From: Mauremys mutica
Lineage: Eukaryota > Chordata > Testudines > Geoemydidae
Direction of reading: 5' to 3'
Assembly (NCBI RefSeq): GCF_020497125.1
Contig: NC_059082.1
Coordinates: 62,636,948-62,700,947, forward strand
Length of the DNA: 64,000 bases
Of this stretch, positions 44,320 to 57,057 are shown piece after piece; the first letter of the stretch is position 1; every line of letters begins with the position of its first letter. The translations under genes were made by a program, and so were the position numbers. The notes under the pieces are model-generated. The model was not told the origin of the DNA and made no database searches. It worked only from the letters and a program-made list of their open reading frames with translations.

Positions 44320-44344
44320 GAGAGAGAGAGAGAGAGAGAGAGAG
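44320..44344. repeat. (GA)n microsatellite
   Basis: Twelve AG dinucleotides in a row. Confidence 0.95.
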
Positions 44345-44579
44345 CGCAGTAGGTTGGGTGTGCAAGGAGCAACAGAAGGGGGCCCCAGACCTGGAAGGAA
44401 CTAATCCCCAGAGTGGCCAGGAAGTGCGATCCCTAGCTGTAAGTTGACCCTGTGACACCATGGTAACACTAAGGGTTTTGTAGGAATATATAACAACAGC
44501 AACAAGAAGTTTAGAGCCTGATCAAAGCCTACTAAAGTCAATCAAAATACTTTCTTTGATTTCAGGAGGCTCTGGATGG

Positions 44580-44715
44580 ATCCTTATAAAGCACCATTCA
44601 TTCCAGTATCTCAAAGCAGTTCTACAAACATTGTTGAACCTCATAACATCCCAGTGAGGTAGGTACATGCCATTATTATTACACTCCTTTTGCAGCTGTG
44701 TAGAGAGAGGCACAG
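44580..44715 (-). repeat. old SINE/MIR-like fragment
   Basis: The plus strand contains 'cccagtgaggtaggtacatg' and 'ccattattattacactcctt', the reverse complement of the MIR 3' region. Ends not visible. Confidence 0.5.
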
Positions 44716-45391
44716 CATGGCTAAGGGCCTGATTCAACACCTATTGAAATCAATGAGATTTTTATTCCCACTTGACTTCTATGAGCACTGGTTCAGTCTC
44801 GGTGACAAGTCCAATATTGCAGAGAAAATCACAGGCAGAGGTGGGAATAGAGCTTGGTAAGTATGACACACTGGTAAGTACGACATACTGGCATTCCGTG
44901 TCACAGAGCTTTCTTTACAGAATATTATACCAAAAAATACATCTTTTCAGTATCTGCCACTGTCAGAGGATTCATCAAAATGGCTGGACATTCTTAAATC
45001 AGTTTTAAAAGCTTCTGTTAAATTATAACCTTTTCCCCAGTAGTGTAATCTATTTCCATATGACTCAACAACTAAGTCTTCATGACTGAGAATTTGCTGT
45101 GATTTATTATCGAGACATTGATTTAATGTGATTTACATAACATTAATCAGAAGCTAAAGTGTGTAACAGTCCATATCACAAAAAGGAAAAACGTGCACAA
45201 AAACATGAATAGTTGGACAAAACAAAGAAATGCAGAAGGAACAAAAAAAAAAAAAAACAGAAAATTGAAATATATTTTAAAAATGCAAAATAAAAGAAAT
45301 AAGGGAGAGAATTGATGGGAAGAAAAAGAAGACGCTAAAGATCAGGTGTATTTGAAAACAAAGATATTTCCCAAGAAAAGTTTGTACTTAC

Positions 45392-45597
45392 TTAATTTTG
45401 ACAAATTTACGGCATGGCACAGTGTTTTTTACACAAGTTTCTGTCAAAGGATCCATATCCTCAACGATGACAAAGGGGGCCTCCTCCAGGGTAACAATAC
45501 TCAAGTGGTTGTCATCAGGGTCACTGTCTGCGAAAGAACTAAATCTCGGCCATACGGAATACGTCAGGCTCAGAGTCTTGTTCTCCCATTTTCCCAC
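45392..45597 (-). CDS. GRIN2A: GRIN2A exon: ATD-S1 linker and first part of S1 (GluN2A about V375-N443)
   Basis: This 206-bp exon encodes part of the GluN2A subunit of the NMDA-type glutamate receptor, a glutamate-gated cation channel of excitatory synapses. It reads from [11 protein letters not shown] through [20 protein letters not shown] to VPCRKFVKI. The acceptor is a cag before 45597 and the donor is gtaagt after 45392; the last two bases (AA) join C of the next exon to give Asn. Aligned to human GluN2A from memory it covers residues about 375-443 without indels, placing C429 and C436 (both present) where they form the S1 disulfides, and E413 near the glutamate pocket. An N-glycosylation sequon NKT falls at N380. 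The first 20 or so residues diverge most, as is usual in this linker. It is GluN2A rather than 2B/C/D because of the downstream exons. The open frame visible 5' of the acceptor is intronic. Confidence 0.96.
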
Positions 45598-46349
45598 CTG
45601 AAACATGAAGAGACACACACTGCTGACATCTGCTTGCTTGGGGCTGTCGCTGTTTGAGATGTAACTTTTAGGGGACTGGTACATAGTTTCACCAAACTAT
45701 ATTGGAAAGAGAGTCTTAATTTTCCATCAGAATTGGTTTAGAAATATTTAGCTGACACACTAAGAGAGAAAAAACCAGTAGGGTCAAGTCAACTGAGGAT
45801 ATATAATTTTTAAGAGGAAAAATGTAGGTAAAGGTCTGCTACTCTCATTGACAACATTGATTGTTGTTATTTAATTCTTAGCTATAACACGGTCAACATT
45901 TTGAAATATATATATTTGCACTACAGCAGCAACAGGTGCCCCCAGCTGTGCTATTGTCCCTGCTCCAAAGAGTTTCCTATCTAGGAACAAAATGTATGTC
46001 TGTCAATTTTATATGAGCGTTATTGGCATAACTCTCTGAAACAAAACAATACTTACCAGCACCTCTCTCCTTTAGGCATTCTTTAGCAACATACACACCT
46101 CAAAGCTTGGCATTTTTATTAAGAATGACACCTTCTAGGTAACAAATTAACACTAATACAATAGAGAGTTGTATTAATGGAACTTCACAACCAGCAGACA
46201 GGTTTCAATCTGGAAATCTTTGCAGTAGCATTCTCTGGGTATTACAAGTGTGGACTGATTATCAATTCATCAGAATGTTATTTTTGTATAACAGCTGACT
46301 ATAACTGAGCCGCTCAGTAATGACAAACATAATGTAATTAAATTTGACA

Positions 46350-48655
46350 TCCTTGTAGGGGAAAAAATGCCTAAGAAGCCCACCACAGTAGCATTTAACT
46401 TCAAAAAGGGAAACTACACAAAAATGAGGATGCTAGTTAAAAGGAACGGTCACGAGGATGAAATGCTTTCAAGCTGCACGCAGACTATTTAAAAACACCA
46501 TAATAGAGGCTAAAACTAAATGTATTGTTTCCTTCCCCCTCCCCCCCCCCCCAAAAAAATGCAAGAGGACTAATAAATGCCACCATGGTTAAAGAGAGTA
46601 AAGAGGAGGTTAGAAGCAAGAAGGCATCCTCGAAAAATTGGAAGTCAAATCCTAGTGAGGAAAATAGAAAGGAGCATAAATTTGGGCAAGTAAAGTATAA
46701 AAGTATAATAGTGTAGCCACCCCCACCCCCACCCCCCAAAAAAGAAATAAATTATAATCAAAGAGCAACTAGCTAAGGACACAAAAACTAACAGCATTTT
46801 TTTTAAAATACATCAGAAGTGGGAAGCCTGCCAAATAGGCAGTGGGGCCCCTGGATGATTGAGGCACTAAAGGAGCATTCAAGGAAGATAAGGCCATTGC
46901 AGAGAAGCTAAATGAATTCTTTGCCTGCAATGAAGACTGATGCAATGTGAGGGACATCCCCACACCTGAGTCATTTGTTTTAGGTGACAATCTGAGGAAC
47001 TGTCCAAGATTAAGGTGTCCAAATTGATAAGTCAAACAGTAATAAGTTACCAAGACCAGATGCTATTCAACCAAGAGTTCTGAAGGAACTCCGATATGAA
47101 ATTGCAGCACTACTGGCCCTGGAATGTAACCTATCTTTTAAATTAGCTTCTGTACCAGATGACTGCTAACATAATGCTTACTTTTAAAAAGGCTACAGAG
47201 CTAATCCTGACAATTACAAACTAGTAAGTCTAACTTCAGAACCAGGCAAAATGGTTGAAACTGTAGTAAAGAACAGAATTATCAGACACAGAGATGAAAA
47301 CAATACGTTGGGGAATAGTCAACATGTTTTTTGTAAAGGGAAATCATGCCTCTCCAATCTATTAGAATTCTTTGAGGAAGTCAACAAACATATGGACAAG
47401 GGTGATCCAGTCGATATTATGTACTTGGACTGTCAGAAAGCTTTTGACAAGGTCCAACATCAAAGGCTCTTAAGCAAAATAAGCTGTCATGAGATAAGAG
47501 CGATCACAGATCAGTACCTGGTCAGTTTTCACAGTGGAGAGAAGTAAATAGCAGGGTCCCTCAACGATCTGTACTTGACCTGTGCGCTATTCAACATATT
47601 CATATATGATATGGAAAAAGGGGTGACAGTGCAGTGGCAAAATTTGCAGACAATACACTATTACTCAAGGTAATTAAGTCCAAAGTTGACTGCAAAAAGT
47701 TACAAAGGGATCTCACTAAACTGGCCAACAAAATGACATGTTGATGAGTGAAATTCAATGTTGATAAGTGCAAAGTAATGCCCATTGGAAAACATAATCC
47801 CAACTATACAGCTAAAATGATGAGGGGTATAAGTTTGCTGTTCCCACTCAAGAAGGATCTTGAAAGCATTTTGGAAAGTTCTCTGAAAACATCTACTCAG
47901 TGTGCAGCAGCAGTTATAAAAGGTAACAAAATGTTAGGAACCATTAGGAAAGAGATAAATAATAAGACAGAAAATATAATGCCATTATATAAATCCATGG
48001 TATGCCCACACCTTGAATACTGCATACAGTTCTGGTCACCTCATCTCAAAAAGATATACTATAACTGGAAAAGATACAGAGAAGTACAATAAAAAATATT
48101 AGGGATATGGAACAGCTTCCATATGAGGGGAGATTAAGAGACATATTGTTCATCTTACAAAAGAGATGACTAAGGGGGAATAATAAAGATCTATAAACTC
48201 ATGAATGGAATGGAGAAAGCGAATAGAAAAGAGTTATTTATCTCTTCACATGACACAAAAGCTTGGGGGGGGGCACCTGATGAAATTAATAGGCGGCAGA
48301 TTTAAAACAAACAAAAGAAAATACTTTTCACACAACACACAGTCAACCTGTGAAACTCATTGCCAGGAAATGCTGTGAATGCCAAAAGTTCAATTGGGCT
48401 AAAAAAAGAATTAGATAAATTCATGGAGGAGAGCTCCATCAATGGCTATTAGCCAAGATGGTCAGGGACGCAACCCCATTCTCTGGCCTCTGATTGTCAG
48501 AAGCTGGGACTGGATGACAGGGGATGGATCACTTGAAATTGTTCTGTTCATTCCCCCTGAAGCATTGGCACTGGGCACTGTCAGAGACAGGATACGGGGC
48601 TAGAAGACCATTGGTCTGACCCAGCATGGCCGTTCTTATATTCTCATATTCTTAC
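46350..48655 (+). pseudogene. CR1-type LINE, near-complete ORF2 3' half, decayed
   Basis: Plus-strand remains of a CR1-family LINE lie antisense to GRIN2A. From 46390 the translation reads FNFKKGNYTKMRMLVKRNG (amino-proximal region); 46525-46716 gives KESKEEVRSKKASSKNWKSN. Reverse transcriptase follows at 47251-47547 (NSQHVFCKGKSCLSNLLEFF, YLDCQKAFDKV). Near 47636 AKFADNTLLLK stands where the family has FADDT, so one catalytic Asp is lost. From 47748 comes FNVDKCKVMPIGKHNPNY, then LYKSMVCPHLEYCIQFWSPH. The 3' end reads 'tggtctgacccagcatggcc' then 'ttcttatattctcatattct'. Several frameshifts and stops break it. A (C)n/(A)n stretch at 46530-46558 interrupts it. Confidence 0.88.
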
Positions 48656-50857
48656 TGTTCTCAAAATTGCAGAATCATTTATTAAATCATTGTTAGAGCT
48701 GACTGAAGTAAAGCACTAACCATCTCACTTTTTTCTGTGACCTGTAAAAATGGCCAGGTCATTTTGTCATATTTGGCAAGAACAAATTCCAGTTGTGCAT
48801 GTTTTACTTCTCATTATAAATAATGCATTCTAACTTGTTTTACTTAGAAATGTAATAGCCTTAAAAGCTTAACAAGCAAGCAAAGCCTCTAACTTTACAA
48901 TAAATAATTTATTTGATCATTTCTGGCCTATTTTGAAGACTCAAGCCAAATTTTAAATTTCAAATTTGTTTTAAAAATTTGTCCTCATTCAAATTTTTTT
49001 TTAAATTACACACATTCCTAAGGTAATAGCCCCAATCCTGATCTATCTTGCGTAAGTTTTACACTTAAGTGACTTCAGTGGGGTTAAGTCCTGATTTAAA
49101 ATAAAGTAATAGAGATTAAAATCAGGCTCAATATCTGTCTCTGCTCAACCAATCTTGACTCTTTCTGCTATCCAAATATCAAGTATTTCTACATATTACT
49201 TCAATACTTTGCGAACTCTTTTTATAGCATTCCCTCTTCAGACTGTTTATAACTGCCTGTAGCTTTAAATATAATTGCACAGTTTACCTGAGCCCTATGA
49301 TAATGAAAAATACAAATAAGCTATCAAGCCACTTAATATGCATCCTAGGAATTTTTCCCAATTCCTGACTAATTTAGCGAAAACCATTTAATAACAATCA
49401 TGAATCTGACAAACATTTGTTTCTCTAAAAAACAGGCTGGAATTAACAGTACAATCTGTTAGGCCGAACTATGAAAGCAAAGTAGGGTTTGGTGATACTT
49501 CTACATTTTTAGAAATTAAAAGAATAAATACTATTGTTGTTTTGTCATCTTTAAAAATTAAACTAATAGTTCAAGGAGCAAAGAGCATTGAATTTCAATT
49601 TGAATTAAAAACTGACAATTTGAGGGCTAGAGATCACAATCTGATAGCTAGTGAAGTATCAGTTTTGTATGAATTCGCAAATTCAGTCTCACATTCAATT
49701 TTCCCAGCTAAAGACACTGCAGATGTCCAACACAAAACCCACAACATTCAATCACCCCAAAACTACTGGGATGCATCTTTTGGAGAACTGGCCTGTTGTC
49801 ATCCTGGCTTTTCACCATTTTCTCTCCAGTGACTTAAGTGAAGCTTTTCTCAATTGACTTGAGTGGAGAATCAGGCATCTGGCCTGAAAATCCTGCAGGA
49901 AGAAGATCTTCAGAAAATTCAAGGGACCCATTCCCAACATTAGCAGAATCATTGGCTCAGCTGTGCTGCCATGGCTCATTCTGTGACCTTACGGATGGGG
50001 ATCGGAGTGTGCAGTAGAAGTTAATACTGCTCTTAGAAACATTTAGTTCTCCTGTTTTTCAAGCCATAAATTACTTATATTTAATTTTGTGGAGACCCAT
50101 CCCACATACTATTAAATTTTATTGTGGTAGTGTCCAATGGCTCCAGCAGGGATCCACTGTGCTAAGTGTTGTACAAACATAGATATAAAAGACTGTCATC
50201 ACCACCAAAGAGTTTATAATTTAAAGCAAAGCACATGCTTAAATCCATTCCCATTCAGGGCAGCACTTAAGCACATGCTCTCCCCGGCCTAATTTCTATT
50301 CAGTTTGTGTTTCTGCCTTCCTGGGATGCACAGGGACTCAAATCAATAATGCTGAATTTTAAAAGGAAGTATGAGAATGGCTGCCTCTTATACACTAAGG
50401 CTAAAATTTTCAAAGGAGCCTAATAGGTGCCCAATTCTCAATCAAGGGGATTTCAGAGCCTGACTTCTGTATCCTACTTTAAAAGTTTCGGCCTGAAATT
50501 TGACAAAAATACAACCTATCCCCATGTGATTCCTTTAATGAATTTAGGCCATTGGGAGAAAAACAATTTCACGTGCATGAAAATAATCCCATATATCTGT
50601 ACGATAGAGCTGCATTTCAAAAAGGGATTGTCTGCCAAATGACAGCATGTAATCCCATTTGCAGCAGTGTCTGTGCTTGGGTGTGTTAGCACACAGACAT
50701 CATGTGCATTTTTGCCCATGGTGAAACCATTTTATGAACTCCACCAGCTAGTACTGGGAGAGTTCCAAAAGGATTAAAACTTCAGTCAAATGAAGTGGCA
50801 AGCACTGCAATAAAAATAATAAGAATTTCAAACTGCACAGAGTAGCAGCATCTACCT

Positions 50858-51561
50858 AGGGTTGCCAAGTGCCCAGTTTTCGACCGGAACGCCAGGTCGA
50901 AAAGGGACCCTGTCGGCTCCAGTCAGCCCTGCCGACCAGGCCATTAAAAGTCCAGTCAGCGGGGCAGCAGGGTTTGCCTGCGTTGGCTCCATGTGGCTCC
51001 TGTAAACAGTGGCATGTCCCCCACTCCAGCTCATAGGTGTAGGGGCAGCCGGGGGCTCTGCGCTCTGCCACTGCCCCAAGCACCAGCTCTGTAGCTCTGC
51101 AGTCAATGGGAGCTGTGAGGGACGAGACTGGATGCAGCAGCGCGTGGAGCCGCCTCGCTGTGCCTCCATGTAGGAGCCGGAGTGGGGACATGCTGCTGCT
51201 TCCGGGAGCTGCCTGAGGAAAGTGCAGCCCGGAGCCTGCCCCCCGATCACCCTCCAACACTCTGAACCCCTCAATCCCAGCCCGGAGCATCCTCCTGCAC
51301 GCCAAGCCCCTCATACCCAGCCCCACGCCAGAGTCTGCACTCCCAGCCAGAGCCCTCATCCCCTCCTGCACCCAACCCACTGAGCCAGCCCTGTGAAAAT
51401 GAGCAAGTGAGTGAGGGTGAGGAGAGTGAGCAACAGGGGGAGGGGGGATGGAGTGAGCCAGGGCGGGGCCTCAGAGAAGGGTCAGGGCCTCGGAAGAGGG
51501 GTGGAGCAGGGGTGGGGCAAGGGTGTTCGGTTTTGTGCAAGTAGAAAGTTGGCAACCCGAC
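50858..51561. mobile_element. GC-rich TIR element, hAT-like, about 704 bp
   Basis: The ends AGGGTTGCCAAGTGCCC and AAAGTTGGCAACCCGAC are imperfect inverted repeats. The flanks atctacct (50850-50857) and gtctacct (51562-51569) match at 7 of 8. The interior is GC-rich, giving chance frames of 140 and 174 codons on the minus strand with no recognisable domain. Confidence 0.7.
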
Positions 51562-52899
51562 GTCTACCTCCCACCTGTCTATTCACAGCAGTAAGAAAAA
51601 TAGAAAGAGGACATGGCTGGGATTCTGTTGCATTTACCTACTTACGAATATGGCAGTGCACCTGTAGACATAGCTTCGTGAAGAGACAACATGCTGCATA
51701 ATTGTAAAAGGTTTCTTGTTTGACAAGCCACTGCTTCTTCCCATTATTCTGCTGAATCTCTGTCATATTGGAAATATAATTACAAGCTGCCAGCTGGAAT
51801 CTGAGCTTATTTGTTCATATAAAGATGAGGATTAAAGAAAATGTTTCTTAGTTTAGTGTTCTCTGTTTCAATTATCGTTATTGCCATCTTACCGTTCTGA
51901 GGTGGAGAGTAAAAAAGGGGGGAGGGCTGATTTTTAAGAAGTGCTGATCATTTACAACTGCAGATCAAGACAGTGCAAACTGTGGGGTGCTGAGCTCCCC
52001 TCAAAATTAGGCCCAGTATCTGTAACAACTGCCACATTCAGGTAGGGGATTTACTCTAACAGTGTCAGCCTAGTAACTTATTAACTAACTAACCTGAAAG
52101 TTAGCAATGACATTGTATGTCAGCATTGTTCATCAGTGGAACCAAGACAGACACACTCCTAGGTCTCAGTCATACATTGTGACCCATCCAGATGGATTGC
52201 TATACACCCAAAAGGTCCCATTGACTTCAGAAGGGCTCTGTAGTATCAGGGAATTAGTCCATGTCTATTGGAAAGCTCTCCACTGACCAGCGTGGCAAAC
52301 AGCAACAAGCTGCTGTCAGTCTATACTGTATCAAAGCATGAGGGGACAATGATGAGAGGAAGTGGTAGAAAAATGCTCAGGAAATCTTGCTGGTGACTTG
52401 AGAATGGTAGATGATGTGTAATGTTAATTAGAAAATGCCTGCAGATCGTCCTTCTTGAGGAATGTTTGGGCTGGATATTGCTAGTTCTAATTAAGAACTG
52501 GTTAGCACAAACACTGGATTTGCTCTGTCAAAGATGCTAGACACATGAGTGAACAGCTCCCATCTTCACATATTTAGACTTCTGAGCAGTATGATGGCTG
52601 AACAGTATATGTTTTTAATGAAAACACACAACTTATCAGCCACAGCTCTGAATTTCAAATTCACATTTTTTTCTAATTTATTTATTTTCATTTGGCATGC
52701 ATATTGTTTAGTTTTTACATAATTAAAGTGTTTAATTAAAAAATAGGAAGGATTTAATATTAAAATTAACTTTGGAAGTTTTCTGGTTTGCATTTTTGTA
52801 TATTACATTGAATTATAATATTGTTAACAAGAATCTTAATGATAGTACCAATGAGAATTTTAAATAATACTATTTTAAATCTTTAAACATTTCTTCTTT

Positions 52900-53150
52900 A
52901 CCACATCCTTGTGCAGCAGATAAATATTCTCATTTTACAGACTGAGGGACTGAGGCAGAGATGTTAAGGCTCCTACATCAGCAAAGAACTTAAGCACATA
53001 TTTAACTTTAAGCATGTAACTGCTTTCCCAGATCAGGGCCTTAAGTGATTTACCAAAGTCAAAATTGGGACTAGTTAGCATCAGAAATGTCTTATAATTG
53101 GGGAGTTCCTGGCTCCCATTATTGTGCTCATACCACTAGACCACACATCT
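52900..53150 (-). repeat. MIR-like SINE fragment
   Basis: Reverse complement wording 'cattttacagactgagggac', then 'cataccactagaccacacat'. Ends not visible. Confidence 0.5.
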
Positions 53151-53220
53151 CTATATTTTAAAATAATATCCAAATCTTTCTACTTTGTAGGTTACACCCA
53201 CCTCTGTTTATAACCAAGAC

Positions 53221-53560
53221 CAGAGATCAGCAACCTTTGGCATACGGCCTGCCAGGGTAAGCCCCCTGGTGGGTCGGGCCAGTTTGTTTACGGTACTTGC
53301 CGCGTCCACAGGTTTCACCAATCATGGCTCCCATTGGCCATGGTTCGCTGTCACAAGCCAATGGGGGCTGCAGGAAGTGGCAGCCAGCACATCCCTCAGC
53401 CCACGCCGCTTCCCATAGCCCCCATTGGCCTGGGACGGCCAATCGCAGCCAGTGGGAACCACGATCAGCTGAACCTGTGGACGCGGCAAGTAAACAAACG
53501 GGCCCAGCCCGCCAGGGCACTTACACTGGCAGGCCGCAGGCCAAAGGTTGCTGATCCCTG
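53221..53560. mobile_element. hAT-like element, same family as 12494-12822
   Basis: Long TIRs, CAGAGATCAGCAACCTTTGG on the left and CAGGGATCAGCAACCTTTGG read inward on the right, extend imperfectly for about 45 bp. The interior shares 'gccagtttgtttac' and 'ccaatgggggctgcaggaag' with the 12494 copy. The flanking 8-mers do not match. Confidence 0.82.
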
Positions 53561-53640
53561 GTGTATTGGATCTTATCCGCTGCAAAGTAGTGATCCCCAG
53601 CTTGGATGCATTCCTTTTTAACTGAAATATGCAAAAGATA

Positions 53641-53783
53641 CATAATAAACTGCACAGTGAAGGTAGAAAATCCATAAAGATATTATACAATGCAAAGTAC
53701 TCATCAGAACTGGTGGATGAATAATGATTTAGTATTGGAGGATAAAATATCAAGTTGCAAATTTGAGTGTATTTTATAAGTTT
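53641..53783. repeat. 143-bp direct duplication, copy 1
   Basis: Aligned by eye to 55103-55245 at roughly 88% identity, same orientation. Both run from 'cataataaactg' to 'taagttt' and share 'cagaactggtggatgaataa'. The 1.46 kb spacing holds unrelated AT-rich sequence. Not a recognised transposon. Confidence 0.85.
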
Positions 53784-55102
53784 CAAGGTATGGTGCTAGG
53801 GACATTAGTTTTTTGAAAAACCTATCTCAAAATATGACCATTTTAAAAAGTAACTTTACTCAGAGACCACTGTTTGTTTACTATAGAGATGAATAATGTA
53901 CTTTAATTTGGGTTTAAATATGATCTTGTGACTGTTTTGAGATAATCATTTCAGTGAGGAAAAACTGTTCATATTGAAGCCATATTTTTGACTAATTTTA
54001 AACTTTTATTGGGGGAAACCCAGTGTGTTGGACTGTCATTCTAATCAGATTTTTATTTATTATTTATTATTATTAACAACAACCCTTTTCATTTAAAAGG
54101 TTTCATGTGAGGGACTTAATTACTTTACAAACATTGAACAAACACATCTTGGGTAGTAGATAATTAAATAATTGAGCATTTACTATATAGGGAAATATTT
54201 TGCCAAAGCTGGGCAATTTGTATGCAATTGCATATAATGGTTTGCAATTCAATGCAATAAATGCACAGACTTGATTTTTTGTACAATTCTCAACACCTCA
54301 TTATGGCTGATTTTAACTATATGAAACCCACTGATTTAAAGGGAGTTTGAAACTTCACCCTCCAATTAAGTCTGAAAATCTACTATTGAGCTGAATTGGG
54401 TTAGTCTTTTAAAAAGACAAAAAAAAAATCAATTTGATTGATGTATCACGGACAAAGGTACACTACACTGACCCTGTATATTCTGATGCAACATTATTTT
54501 AATGTATAGTCTCTAAAAGCTAAACTACATTTGATACGTATACATTTGGATGTAGCACCTCAAAAGTAGGGGATGATCTCTCTCAGCTATGAATGAATTA
54601 ACTTCAAAGCTTTTCAATAGTGTAGCAGTAGGAATGCAATGCTTGAGGGAGACTACTGTACATTGGGAAGTGGGCGGTAGTAGTCTTCCATCAAGGACCT
54701 CTGGAAATATATTGTGTCAAGAAACATGTTCTGCTGGTTTAAAGTGTAGCTTAACTAGAGCTATACCGATGCAATGGGAAATCTAACATTTTATAGAGTG
54801 CAGTTTGTATGCAAACACATAATATATTCTGACAAGAATAGGCATTTTAGCTATCAATCTAAAACATGGGGAAAGGGGTATGTATTACCAGTATATTTGT
54901 TATAGGTTTGTTGCTCTTAATTAGCATACATTTGCCAAAGGGTCTTTTAAGAAGAAAACAAATCACTAAGGTGCTATATCAAGTTTCTCTCTTTGCACAG
55001 ACCAATTCCGGCACTCTAATGCGCACTATTAGAATTTAAATTGAAAGAAAATATGCTCCAAGAATTATCTGAGTTAAACATCTAACCAGGAGAAAGGCTC
55101 TA

Positions 55103-55245
55103 CATAATAAACTGTACAGTGAAGATAGCAAATCCATGAAGATATTAGGCAATGCAAAATACTACTCAGAACTGGTGGATGAATAATGGTTTGATATTGT
55201 AGAATAAAATATCAAGTTGCAAAATTGAGTGTATTTTGTAAGTTT
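55103..55245. repeat. 143-bp direct duplication, copy 2
   Basis: Partner of 53641-53783. The copies have the same length, with a small shift inside ('actcatcag' against 'actactcag'). Confidence 0.85.
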
Positions 55246-56771
55246 AAACAAATATCAGAGGAGTACTTAGGGCTCATTTCAGAGGGCAGTATATGATTTT
55301 TCTGGAGGTTTCTTTAGATGTTGGTTTAAAAATCTCCCTTTTTAATATAAGAAAAGGAGCAATTGTAGGAAAGAAAAAAAATGATAGAATGATTTCATAC
55401 ATATAATTCTAGTCAATGAGTGAGTGAGATGCTGCATTCTCAGCAATATGAAAGGCAATGGAAGTGCTCTGCTGTAAGACCTGCTAAGAAGGGATTCTAA
55501 TCAAGACTCACAAACAGAAATGTATAGCCTGCTGCTGCAGCTACCAGGTCTTCCTCCACCAGATAGCCTACTCCTTAAATGCCTCTTCCTCATTCCCCAG
55601 TGAAGGGTTGCTGGGTTCTTCTATTCTTCCCTCCACAGAAAAGGAGAGCAGAGCATGCGGGATGTTGCTAGTCTCCTCTTAAGACAACAAAGGGGAAAAC
55701 AAGACCACCAGCAGGGACATTTTTTACTCCCCTTTCCACATTTGAGGCCAGCAGAAATTAGAGCCTGACAGTAGTTTCAGCTTCATTTCTGCTGAATTGT
55801 GACAGGATTTACTTCCTTGCCAGGAGAACACACTCCATGTGGCTAGAAGCACATGGGTTTACAATCAAAAGCCCATGAAGGTGAGCCCAGAGCCAATCTA
55901 TTGCAGAGGCATTTGTAGTATGACAAATTTGCCATTTGGATAGACCTGGGCTACACAGATTGGTTTCAGAAGCACAAAATATCGCAATAGAAATCTGGTC
56001 TGACAATAAAGAGCACTGCAACCAGGCTTTGATTGCCAATTCCTTATAGTGTGAGGAGAAAGCTGTGCAGTTCAGTTCCAGGACTTTGATTTAGTTCAAT
56101 CTGCTCATCACTGTGATCAATTATAGGAACAAGAGGAGATTGTTTCTACTAATCAGACTGTGCACTACAGGAAAGAGTCCAGCTGAGTTGTTCTTTACTT
56201 ATCTCTGGTTCAAGACATATGGTTTAGTCATAGGACATTCTGTATTCTCCACTCTCAGCTGCTCTGTAGCTATCTCTTCCTTTCTCCATTCTCCACCCCA
56301 GCTATTTCAGCTTCCGTTCATAGTTAACCATGCTGGCCTCCAAGCACAACAGACAACTCACATGTGAGGACCCTGTGAGTCCAACAAGTACTGCTTCAGC
56401 TCTCAGTAAGCCTCTTACATCACTTAGTACAGCACTAATAAGGAGACGGCATAAATTCTTGGTTATCACCATCAAGAAGAAAATTGTCACCATTAATTCT
56501 TAATAGGAATTTGAAAAGGTATTCCAACAGAAGATCCAACATTCTGAAGTCTTAACACCAATATGTATGTTCAGTGCCATTTGTTCTCTGCCAGTGTATA
56601 TCCTTCTGGGCATGAATAAGCCATAACGACTGCCAAAATGTAGGCTATGCAAAATATTGTCAAATACATAAATGGAAGTACTAAACAGAAATAGTGAACA
56701 TTGCTACTTGTTGCCATCAGCAGAATAAGTTGAAGCCCAGTGCTACTAATTCGCTTTCCCTATTGATCTTG

Positions 56772-57057
56772 GGCCTGGTCTACACTGCGGGGGGAGGGGT
56801 CGATGTAAGATAAGCAACTATTCTCGTAGCTGAAGTCGACGTATTTTATTTTGACTTACCTCCCATCTTCACGGCGTGGGATTGACGGCTGCAGCTCCCC
56901 CGTCGAAACCACTTCAGCCTCTCACCCTGATGGGGTTCCGGAGTTGATGGGGAGCACGTTCGGGGATCAATTTATTGCGTCTAGACAAGACGCGATAAAT
57001 CGATCCCTGATAGATTGAGCACTACCCGTCGATCAGGCGGGTAGTGTCGACGTACCC
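56772..57057. mobile_element. Harbinger-like element, 3-bp duplication
   Basis: This 286-bp element begins GGCCTGGTCTACACTG and ends GTCGACGTACCC, flanked by TTG on both sides (56769-56771, 57058-57060). It contains an internal hairpin around 'gcgtctagacaagacgc'. Same group as 2867-3158. Confidence 0.75.

Larger units (their letters stand above)
43525..44465. repeat. LTR-like unclassified repeat split by a hAT-like element
   Basis: GC-richer purine-biased text runs from about 'tgataggcacccccacactt' to about 'gttgaccctgtgacacca', interrupted by the insertion at 43612-43823. TATA-like 'gtttataaagccagg' is near 43900. It includes (GA)n at 44320-44344. The minus-strand frames of 128 codons here are not genes. 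Confidence 0.4.

Noticed and set aside
50852..51380. 140- and 174-codon minus-strand frames
   Set aside because: They lie wholly inside a GC-rich TIR element where stops are rare; the two overlap in different frames and neither shows a domain.
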